Shown in pieces: positions 48,301 through 59,200 of a stretch of DNA of 64,000 nucleotides (position 1 is the first letter of the stretch; every line of letters starts with the position of its first letter). The notes under the pieces are model-generated. The model was not told the DNA's origin. It ran no database searches and was given only the letters and a program-made list of their open reading frames with translations. The DNA comes from Dryomyza anilis (Eukaryota > Arthropoda > Insecta > Diptera > Dryomyzidae), in the NCBI GenBank assembly GCA_951804985.1, contig OX638130.1, forward strand, positions 118,867,593 through 118,931,592. The letters are read 5' to 3'. A program made the translations under genes and the position numbers.

Positions 48301-50835
48301 TTAAATTCGCCTTAGCGGTTTCAGAGAAATCAATGTTTTAGTTATGACTTTCTTAAATCCTTCATAACTTCTAAACGGAGCGTCGTAGAGGGGTCAAAGT
48401 TGACATATTTTTTGGCATTTATAGCAGGTTTATTTCCTGCAAAAATCATTAAATTCGCCTTAGCGGTTTCAGAGAAATCAATGTTTTAGTTATGACTTTC
48501 TTAAATCCTTCATAACTTCTAAACGGAGCGTCGTAGAGGGGTCAAAGTTGACATATTTTTTGGCATTTATAGCAGGTTTATTTCCTGCAAAAATCATTAA
48601 ATTCGCCTTAGCGGTTTCAGAGAAATCAATGTTTTAGTTATGACTTTCTTAAATCCTTCATAACTTCTAAACGGAGCGTCGTAGAGGGGTCAAAGTTGAC
48701 ATATTTTTTGGCATTTATAGCAGGTTTATTTCCTGCAAAAATCATTAAATTCGCCTTAGCGGTTTCAGTGAAATCAATGTTTTAGTTATGACTTTCTTAA
48801 ATCCTTCATAACTTCTAAACGGAGCGTCGTAGAGGGGTCAAAGTTGACATATTTTTTGGCATTTATTGCAGGTTTATTTCCTGCAAAAATCATTAAATTC
48901 GCCTTAGCGGTTTCAGAGAAATCAATGTTTTAGTTATGACTTTCTTAAATCCTTCATAACTTCTAAACGGAGCGTCGTAGAGGGGTCAAAGTTGACATAT
49001 TTTTTGGCATTTATAGCAGGTTTATTTCCTGCAAAAATCATTAAATTCGCCTTAGCGGTTTCAGAGAAATCAATGTTTTAGTTATGACTTTCTTAAATCC
49101 TTCATAACTTCTAAACGGAGCGTCGTAGAGGGGTCAAAGTTGACATATTTTTTTGGCATTTATAGCAGGTTTATTTCCTGCAAAAATCATTAAATTCGCC
49201 TTAGCGGTTTCAGAGAAATCAATGTTTTAGTTATGACTTTCTTAAATCCTTCATAACTTCTAAACGGAGCGTCGTAGAGGGGTCAAAGTTGACATATTTT
49301 TTGGCATTTATAGCAGGTTTATTTCCTGCAAAAATCATTAAATTCGCCTTAGCGGTTTCAGAGAAATCAATGTTTTAGTTATGACTTTCTTAAATCCTTC
49401 ATAACTTCTAAACGGAGCGTCGTAGAGGGGTCAAAGTTGACATATTTTTTGGCATTTATAGCAGGTTTATTTCCTGCAAAAATCATTAAATTCGCCTTAG
49501 CGGTTTCAGTGAAATCAATGTTTTAGTTATGACTTTCTTAAATCCTTCATAACTTCTAAACGGAGCGTCGTAGAGGGGTCAAAGTTGACATATTTTTTGG
49601 CATTTATAGCAGGTTTATTTCCTGCAAAAATCATTAAATTCGCCTTAGCGGTTTCAGAGAAATCAATGTTTTAGTTATGACTTTCTTAAATCCTTCATAA
49701 CTTCTAAACGGAGCGTCGTAGAGGGGTCAAAGTTGACATATTTTTTTGGCATTTATAGCAGGTTTATTTCCTGCAAAAATCATTAAATTCGCCTTAGCGG
49801 TTTCAGAGAAATCAATGTTTTAGTTATGACTTTCTTAAATCCTTCATAACTTCTAAACGGAGCGTCGTAGAGGGGTCAAAGTTGACATATTTTTTGGCAT
49901 TTATAGCAGGTTTATTTCCTGCAAAAATCATTAAATTCGCCTTAGCGGTTTCAGAGAAATCAATGTTTTAGTTATGACTTTCTTAAATCCTTCATAACTT
50001 CTAAACGGAGCGTCGTAGAGGGGTCAAAGTTGACATATTTTTTGGCATTTATAGCAGGTTTATTTCCTGCAAAAATCATTAAATTCGCCTTAGCGGTTTC
50101 AGTGAAATCAATGTTTTAGTTATGACTTTCTTAAATCCTTCATAACTTCTAAACGGAGCGTCGTAGAGGGGTCAAAGTTGACATATTTTTTGGCATTTAT
50201 TGCAGGTTTATTTCCTGCAAAAATCATTAAATTCGCCTTAGCGGTTTCAGAGAAATCAATGTTTTAGTTATGACTTTCTTAAATCCTTCATAACTTCTAA
50301 ACGGAGCGTCGTAGAGGGGTCAAAGTTGACATATTTTTTGGCATTTATAGCAGGTTTATTTCCTGCAAAAATCATTAAATTCGCCTTAGCGGTTTCAGAG
50401 AAATCAATGTTTTAGTTATGACTTTCTTAAATCCTTCATAACTTCTAAACGGAGCGTCGTAGAGGGGTCAAAGTTGACATATTTTTTGGCATTTATAGCA
50501 GGTTTATTTCCTGCAAAAATCATTAAATTCGCCTTAGCGGTTTCAGAGAAATCAATGTTTTAGTTATGACTTTCTTAAATCCTTCATAACTTCTAAACGG
50601 AGCGTCGTAGAGGGGTCAAAGTTGACATATTTTTTGGCATTTATAGCAGGTTTATTTCCTGCAAAAATCATTAACTTCGCCTTAGCGGTTTCAGAGAAAT
50701 CAATGTTTTAGTTATGACTTTCTTAAATCCTTCATAACTTCTAAACGGAGCGTCGTAGAGGGGTCAAAGTTGACATATTTTTTGGAATTTATATCAGGTT
50801 TATTTCCTGCAAAAATCATTAAATTCGCTTTAGCG
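42356..50835. repeat. 148-bp satellite array, about 57 copies
   Basis: Head-to-tail monomers of 148 bp, or 149 where the T-run has one more T. Landmarks in every unit: GGCATTTATAGCAGGTTTAT, CCTGCAAAAATCATTAAATT, CGCCTTAGCGGTTTCAGAGA, TTTTAGTTATGACTTTCTTA and CTAAACGGAGCGTCGTAGAG. Copies are almost identical. The first two units and the last carry GGAATTTATATCAGG instead. A unit is truncated at 45770-45790, and about 14 bp are duplicated near 47590. No gene is inside; the 78-residue frame at 43832 is a by-product. Confidence 0.97.
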
Positions 50836-51115
50836 AAACAACAAGAAAAAACAACAGCAAAAATCAAAACAAACAAAAATGCAAAAATAAAAGCAAAGAT
50901 TTAAAACAAAATAAATAACACAAAATCAAAATCATAACAAAAATTAAAAGCAAATTCAAAACACAAAAATAAAAGCAAAAATACAAAAACAAAAGAAAAA
51001 AACACAAAATCAAAAAACAGAAGAAAAAACACAAAATCAAAAACAAAAGAAAAAACACAAAATCAAAAAACTAAACCAAAAACAAAATAAATTAGCAAAT
51101 CCACAAAAAATTAAA
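50836..51115. repeat. ACAAAA low-complexity block, right flank of satellite
   Basis: ACAAAATCAAAAAC and AAGAAAAAACACAAAATC runs, the same composition as 41175-42355 on the other side of the satellite. Confidence 0.75.
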
Positions 51116-51289
51116 AATTTAAAAATAAAAAAATGCAAAAAAAGTAATTCAAAAGAATATCAAATACAAAAACGGGGACAAATACAAAAAATTGGAAAAA
51201 CTAAAATGAACAACTATGCTTGAAAATGGGTTAAAAATAGCCAAAAGCCTCGGTTGCGCAGCCCGTGTTCGAAATACTAGTCATTAATA

Positions 51290-51620
51290 ACTCAAAATTT
51301 ACTAAAAACAAAAAATATATTCAGTTTTTAACTAAAAATTAAATTTTTACAAAATATTAAATTTTTCACTAAAAATTCAATTGTTCACTAAAAATTGAAT
51401 TTATCAATAAAAATTCAATTTTCACTCAAAATCCAATTTTTCACAAAAAATCAATTTTTAAATAAAAATTAAAAATTCAAAATTCACTAAAAAATCCAAT
51501 TTTTCACTAAAATTTTTTTTTTTCAATAAGAATTGAAATTTAACTCAAAATCCAATTTGTCTTTAAAAATAGAAAATTTGGCTAAAAATTAAAATTTTTA
51601 CTAAAAATTAAATAAATATA
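51290..51620. repeat. 19-bp minisatellite, highly degenerate
   Basis: Diverged units of TTCAATTTTTCACTAAAAA, the family of 10288-11110 and 53810-55525. Confidence 0.7.
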
Positions 51621-52717
51621 AAAAAATAAAACGGAATCTTATTAATAAATTAAGTAATATTGCTATTGAAATGCACAAAATTAAGCTACCGTCATCAATT
51701 ATTATGTATTTGATTTAAATTAATTTTAAATTGTTTTTAAATTTGATTTAATTGTTTTTAATCTGTCGGAAATTTCCGATTTCTTACGCTAAAAGTCGCA
51801 CAAACACATCACAGAAAATGTCTTTTAAATGTTATAAATATTTTGTAACAAATTTGAATTTTTATATATTTCGGAAGCCATTTAAATTGAAATGACTAAA
51901 CAAATCTTTGATAATACTGCAGCAATTAACTAAATTAAATCAATTTTATTATTTTATAATACACATAATAATCGAATTAAAAAAAACACGTGAGACATTA
52001 TTTTATTAGCGCCATAATTTTATTAACCCCATTATTTGGAATTTGTTTTGCTTTTTGTTTTAATAACGTCCTTCATTAAAATTTTGTAACCTTTCACTAA
52101 AACTGTCAACCGTTTATATCGTTTTTTTGCCGCAAAGTATTTTCAAATTTTTGCATTAATTAATAATGTAAATAGTTTATTTGTGACAGATTTGCAAAAT
52201 TAATTAAAAAAGCGTTGACATGCTATTTTTTTGTTCGGCGCATTTAATGCAAATTATATATTGCAACATTAAAGAGGCTATGCACTAAATAAAGTTGAAA
52301 TTGTTGAAGACCAGCAATGATTTTTATTCATTTTCTATTTTTAATACCTATTTTTATCATATTCAACAATTTAACGTGCTGTGCTGTTGTGCAGCAGCTC
52401 AACGTAAAAGTGTGAGAAACTCAGCTGCTGTTTTTTATTGTTGTTCAATGTGTGGCGAATGAACTCCGCACATATTTGAGCAATTAATTAACAATATAAT
52501 TTATGCAAATCGCATTTGTTTTACATTAAGTGTTATTCGATTTTTTTTTTTGTAGCTTTTTGCGTTTTCGTTTTATGAATGAAGTTGTGTAATAATTTGT
52601 GATGGCAGCGCATTTTTACGATATAATAAAAAATATTTAATTATTTTATAAACGATTTTTACCATTTTCAAAATATGTAAATGAAATTGTTTAAAATCCC
52701 CTATTCATGGTACATCT
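51621..52717. other. AT-rich intergenic DNA, no gene seen
   Basis: One GC-richer patch at 52375-52435 with GTGCTGTGCTGTTGTGCAGC. No open frame of note. Confidence 0.45.
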
Positions 52718-53765
52718 TTTTATACCCTACACCTATGAGGTACAGGGTATACTAACTTTGTGCATATATTGTAACGCCCCTTAGGAGGTGTGTCCGGTAT
52801 GGAAAAGTATATATATTCTTGATCAGCATCACTACCCAAGTCCGTTTAGCCATGTCCGTCTGTCTGTCCGTCTTGCTGTCTTGCTGTCCGAATATAGAAT
52901 TACTTCAGAAATACTGATCAGAATGCGATGAAATTTCGTCTGAATATATTTTAGCCAAAAGTAGGAACTGAGTTTGAAAATGAGCCAAATCGGTCAACGG
53001 ACACCTCCTATACAAGTCACTTTTATATAACTATTTCGGAACTAATAACTCGAAAAGTATTCAAGGTATAGTTATAAAATTTAAAAGGTATTGTTAGAAT
53101 TCACCTATAAATATGTGGTCCAAAAATGGGCGAGATCCGCCCACTTTTTTTGTCATTATTTCCCGGGTTTTCATAGTGGAAATTTGATCCGTAAATTATT
53201 AAAATCAAACCTTTGAAATATTAGCCTTTCAAAATTTTAAATATAGGCGTGGTCCGTCCAATTATATTTTTCAAATTTTTTTTTTAGTTTTTTATATAAT
53301 TTTTTTTAATTTATGGGGATATAAGACGTAAATTTCTGATATATGAATAATATTCTGAGGGTGGGAAGGTTCAGCATAATTAAAAACTTCAAAATTAAGG
53401 TATGCAATTAAATATCCCACATTATGACTGGCGAAGCGAATGTAGTTGGCGAAGCGAACGTAAAATAGCTATCACAGCATCCATTCGCCAGACTTCATTC
53501 GCGAGAAAAAAGGAAACTAAAGCGAACGTAAAAATCAGGAGAACGTAGAAATCATTCGCCTGAACTTCATTCGTCTGGCGAATGGATGCTGTGAAGCTTT
53601 ATTCGTTCGCTTCGCCAAGTTCATTCGCTTCGCCAGTCATAATAGGCCCCTAATATCCCCACCAAAGGTGTAGTGTATTCCATAGTCGGGCCCGACCGAC
53701 TATAAAAATCCGCCCCATGTGACCGAACTTACCCATGTGACTTAACTTTCCCAACTCGTTTTATG
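52718..53765 (+). repeat. GGGTATATTC-type dispersed repeat, larger subfamily
   Basis: Opens TATACCCTACACC and ACAGGGTATACTAACTTTGT, has GGTATGGAAAAGTATATATA and TTCTTGATCAGCATC, and closes ATAGTCGGGCCCGACCGACT and CCCATGTGACTTAACTTTCC. The middle differs from the 37935 copy. It carries a nested MITE. Confidence 0.7.
53421..53643. mobile_element. GCGAA-rich MITE (223 bp), nested
   Basis: Long inverted repeats starting ATTATGACTGGCGAAGCGAA and running about 80 bp inward (CACAGCATCCATTCGCCAGA on both arms). Inserted in the dispersed repeat of 52718-53765. No protein. Confidence 0.85.
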
Positions 53766-53809
53766 ATATTTCTATTTAAAAAATTCAACGTTCCTTGAAA
53801 CTCAAATGT

Positions 53810-55525
53810 TCAATAAATATTCAATTTTTCACTAAAAATTCAATTTTTCACTAAAAATTCAATTTTTCACTAAAAATTCAATTTTTCACTAAAAATTCAA
53901 TTTTTCACTAAAAATTCAATTTTTCACTAAAAATTCAATTTTTCACTAAAAATTCAATTTTTCACTAAAAATTCAATTTTTCACTAAAAATTCAATTTTT
54001 CACTAAAAATTCAATTTTTCACTAAAAATTCAATTTTTCACTAAAAATTCAATTTTTCACTAAAAATTCAATTTTTCACTAAAAATTCAATTTTTCACTA
54101 AAAATTAAATTTTTCACTAAAAATTCAATTTTTCACTAAAAATTAAATTTTTCACTAAAAATTCAATTTTTCACTAAAAATTCAATTTTTCACTAAAAAT
54201 TCAATTTTTCACTAAAAATTCAATTTTTCACTAAAAATTCAATTTTTCACTAAAAATTCAATTTTTCACTAAAAATTCAATTTTTCACTAAAAATTCAAT
54301 TTTTCACTAAAAATTCAATTTTTCACTAAAAATTCAATTTTTCACTAAAAATTCAATTTTTCACTAAAAATTCAATTTTTCACTAAAAATTCAATTTTTC
54401 ACTAAAAATTCAATTTTTCACTAAAAATTCAATTTTTCACTAAAAATTCAATTTTTCACTAAAAATTCAATTTTTCACTAAAAATTCAATTTTTCACTAA
54501 AAATTCAATTTTTCACTAAAAATTCAATTTTTCACTAAAAATTCAATTTTTCACTAAAAATTCAATTTATCACTAAAAATTCAATTTTTCCCTAAAAATT
54601 CACTTTTTCACTAAAAATTCAATTTTTCACTAATAATTCAATATTTCACTAAAAATTCAATTTTGCACTAAAAATTGAATTTTTCACTAAAAATTAAAAT
54701 TTTCACTAGAAATTAAATTTTTCACTAAAAATTAAATTTTTCACTAAAAATTCCATTTTTCACTAAAAATTCCATTTTTCACTAAAAATTCAATTTTTCA
54801 CTAAAAATTCAGTTTTTCATTAAAAATTCAATTTTTCATTAAAAATTCAATTTTTCACTAAAAATTCAAATTTTCACTAAAAATTCAAATTTTCACTAAA
54901 AATTCAATTTTTCACTAAAAATTCAATATTTCACTAAAAATTAAATTTTTCACTAAAAATTCAATTTTTCACTAAAAATTAAATTTTACACTAAAAATTC
55001 AATTTTTCACTAAAAATTCAATTTTTCACTAAAAATTCAATTTTTCACTAAAAAATCAATTTTTCACTAAAAATTCAATTTTTCACTAAAAATTCAATGT
55101 TCACTAAAAATTAAATTTTTCACTAAAAATTAAATTTTTCACTAAAAATTAAATTTTTCACTAAAAATTAAATTTTTCACTAAAAATTAAATTTTTCACT
55201 AAAAATTAAATTTTTCACTAAAAATTCAATTTTTCACTAAAAATTAAATTTTTCACTAAAAATTAAATTTTTCACTAAAAATTAAATTTTTCACTATAAA
55301 TTCATTTTTTCACTAAAAATTCAATTTTTCACTAAAAATTCAATTTTTCACTAAAAATTACATTTTTCACTAAAAATTCAATTATTCAATAAAAATTCAA
55401 TTCTTCACTAGAAATTTTTCACTAGAAATTACATTTTTCACTAAAAATTAAATTTTCACTAAAAATCAAATTTTTCATTCAAAATTCAATTTTTCACCAA
55501 AATTTCAATTTTTCACTAAAATCAA
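53810..55525. repeat. 19-bp minisatellite, homogeneous array
   Basis: About 90 copies of TTCAATTTTTCACTAAAAA. Nearly perfect from 53820 to 54560, then increasingly varied towards 55525 (C-to-A change giving TTAAATTTTTCACT, and small losses). Confidence 0.97.
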
Positions 55526-56298
55526 GAAAAAAACACAAACCCCTTAAATAAGTAAATTCAGTAAATAACTGTTTATTTGATCGTATCTTTACTAAATATA
55601 ATCGGCTGATGTGATTGCATTAAACAATATATAATATATATATATATCGATATAAATAATTTTAAAAAATTTCATTTCAAATGGATTTTCGAAAACATTT
55701 CATATAGAATTCAATGATTAAAAAAGAAAATCAAAAATGCACATAAAAAATAAAAAAAATTTCGAATATAATATATATTTTATAATCTTTAAATTTAAAT
55801 GTATATAATATGCATATCAAGTTTTATTTGTTATTCTATTTTAGCACATACTTATATGGAAAATTTACATATACTCGTAATAATATTACATTATATATTA
55901 AGCATAATTTTACATTACAAATGTACTCTACTCTCGCTCTCATTATACAAAAAATAAATTGCATTTTTTAATTTTGTTCATATTGTTGCACTTTTCACTG
56001 CTGGCTGACTGACGGATGACGGATGCTCTACTTGTGGTGAGTCTTTCTACTTTTTTTAGTAATGTGTAAAATGAGATTGTAAAGGAACATTGCATGTTTT
56101 ATATTAACGCAAATTATAATTGACAACTTTTTAGCAATAAAATTAAATTTTATATATCAAATTTTTGTTTTCTTTATTTTTGTTTCGTATAATCTTGCGG
56201 GACGGGGCAATGATGAATTGAATGTCATTTTATTTAGCACTAACTAAATTTATGCAAAAGTGTAACGTAGTTTAAGAAAAAAAAAAGTTAACTTTAAA
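55526..56298. other. 3' flank of the garnet gene
   Basis: No other gene. AATAAA on the minus strand at 56173-56178 is a plausible poly(A) signal about 120 nt past the stop codon. 55980-56040 is GC-richer but unassigned. Confidence 0.45.
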
Positions 56299-59200
56299 TT
56301 AAAAAACTTCCTTGCTCGGCGTTGATATGCCACACGCTTCCTCATAACCGCCCAGCAGCGATTCCTGCTTCGCCAACTTTTCCTTCTTATGCTGATGATG
56401 ATGTTGTTCTTTTTCCTTTTTATTCTTTTTCTTTGTCGCCGCCGTGCTGCTGCTGCTCATTTCCTCTGCAGTTTTCGACGACTTGTGAGATTTTTTCTTT
56501 TTCTGTGTCGCTGTAGTGTTTAGAACTTCGAGCGAGTGCTCCGCTTCAACGGGCAGCAGTTCTTCAATTGTGGCACCCAATAAATTAGGCGTTTCTTCTG
56601 TGCTATGCTTCTTGCTTTTCGTTTTTGATTTTTTATGCGCTTTGTTGTTGATCTCCTCCAAAGCGCTCGTTATGTCCAACGTTTTCTTTTTGTCTTTGTC
56701 GGCGCTTTTCTTTTTATCTTTTTTCTTCTCCTTTTTGCTGGACTCCGATGGCTGATTGTTGAGCGCGGACGTGGACCGACTGTTGTGCTGCTTTTTCTCC
56801 TCGAAACTGGGACTAAATGCAGAGATTCTGTTAAAGCAAATATTTCATAAATAATTTTGCATTTTAACTTACATGTCGAGCTCTATATCGAGCGCACGAT
56901 GCGGATCATCTGAGTCGAATTTGCCATCTTTGTCGTCGGTGTCGGAGAGCGCAGCGCCCTCGGGCATATCCAGCGTTGTGTTGACGACATGCAAAGGCTT
57001 GGGTTCTGGCGTTAAAATTGAAAATTATTAAACTGTTTGTAGTGTTAAGAGTTATGCATTACCATCTTCGGAATCTGTGCTGCTGTATGCCAGCTTATTT
57101 TTTGATTTTTTGCTCTTTTTCGATTTTTTGTGTTTCTTTTTGTCCTTGGCGTTGGCGGATTTACCCTCGAGCAGGTATTTGTCAGAGCGCTTGGTGGCAG
57201 CTAATTGGAAACAAACAAAAAATGTCAGAAAAACTAAATTCAAAATATTTAAAATAAGCCAAATTACCGCCCACATGCAGCGGTATGTCCAGCGACAGCT
57301 CTGCTATTGGAATGTCATCGAGATTATCGTACTGATCCGCATTATAATTGGCACCGCTGCCGCCCATCGTTGTCGACGTCTTCAGCTGTTTATTGCTGCT
57401 CGCTGCATCCGACTTCAAATAGTGCGGATTATTGCTCTGCTCCAACATGCGCGCCTCGCGTTGTCGCTCCAGCTGTTCCGGCGTTAATTCAACGATCTTG
57501 CGTTGACGCGCTTGCTCTTCGCTATGCGCTGCCGCCGCCGACACAAACAGTTCGTCTTTGTCATCAGGCGTAGAGCCACCGCTGCTGCCATGTTCATCCT
57601 CTGCGGGCGGTGCATTAATCCAAGCATCCAAATCAAGACCATCGGGCAGCGGTACTTTTCGTTGTGCCTTCGGAGCAACTGGTATAAGTTCACCCGCAAA
57701 AAGCAGTGCCATCTCTTGTACAATTTCGATGGCAAGCGGCGGTATGGTGCTGACGTCAGTTTGAATGCTTTCAATATTTTCGCTGTTGCCAATAAAATCA
57801 AAACTAGTTGTTTTGTTATTTTGTTGTGCGGTTTTTGTCAATTGTGCACGCAGCATTTCAATGAGCATGCACGCGGAATTGGCGCGTTCCTGCACCTCAA
57901 TGTCATTGGAGCTGACAAAGTCGGCGAGGCGTTCGAGCACATGATCAGAAAGCTGTTTAAGAGTTTTATAAAGTTAATAAAGTTAATTTTAAATTTATTC
58001 AAATTAATGCATATATAAAAAATACCCTTATAATGCCTGCACCATCCTCCTTTTCCATGCAGAGCGTTGCCAGTCTTGTAAACAGTTTAAGCACATTTTG
58101 CACAAAGACACCCTTGATGTGTCCAGGCACTTGACGCGGTCGCAGCAATATGTTCAAGGTGCGTTCGGCATCTTCGAGTTCGCTGGAAATTGCATAATTG
58201 GATTTTTAAGTAAACTTGCTTTGTCTTTTGAATTTCAAATGGAATTTCTGAATTTTAATTGATGTCTTTTGAATTTCAGATCGATTTTCTGAATTTTAAT
58301 TGATGTCTTTTGAATTTCAAATAGTATTACTGTATTAAAATTGACGTTTCTTGAATTTGAAATGGAATTTCTGAAGTACAATTGACGTCTTTCAGATTTC
58401 AAATGGAATTTCTGAATTAAAATTGACGCCTTTTGAATTTCAAATGGAATTTCTTAATTTTAATTCATGTCTTTTGAATTTCAGATGGATTTTCTGAATT
58501 TTAATTGATGCCTTTTGAATTTTAAATGGATTTTCTGAATTTCAATTGATGTCTTTTGAATTTAAAATGGAATTTCTGAATTACAATTGACGTCTTTCAG
58601 ATTTCAAATGGAATTTATGAATTAAAATTGACGCCTTTTGAATTTAAAATGGAATTTATTAATTTTAATTGATGTCTTTTGAATTTAAGATCGATTTTCT
58701 GAATTTTAATTGATGACTTTTGAATTTCAAATGGAATTTCTGAATTTCAATTGATGTCTTTTGAATTTCAAATGGAATTTCTGAATTAAAATTTACGTAT
58801 TTTTGAATGTCAAATGGAATTTCTGAATTTTAATTGATGTCTTTTGAATTACAGATGGATTTTCTGAATTTTAATTGATGTCTTTTAAATTTCAGATGGA
58901 TTTTCTGAATTAAAATTGACGTCTTTTAAATTTAAAATGGAATTTTTACATTTTAATTGATGTCTTTGAATTTCAGATGGATTTTCTGAATATTAATTGA
59001 TGCCTTTTGAATTTTAAATAGAATTTCTGAATTTCAATTGATGTCTTGAATTTTAAATGGAATTTCTGAATCACAATTGATGTCTTTTGAATTTCAAATG
59101 GAATTTCTGAATTTCAATTGACGTCTTTTGAATTTCAAATGGAATTTCTGAATTTCAATTTATATTTTTTGTATATTAAATAGAATTTCTCAATTTCAAT

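Noticed and set aside
42356..55525. CRISPR-like array
   Set aside because: Direct repeats are contiguous with no unique spacers, and the DNA is eukaryotic. These are satellites and minisatellites.
56322..58018. Plus-strand frames over garnet exons
   Set aside because: Antisense shadows of Lys-rich and acidic codons in the AP-3 delta exons.
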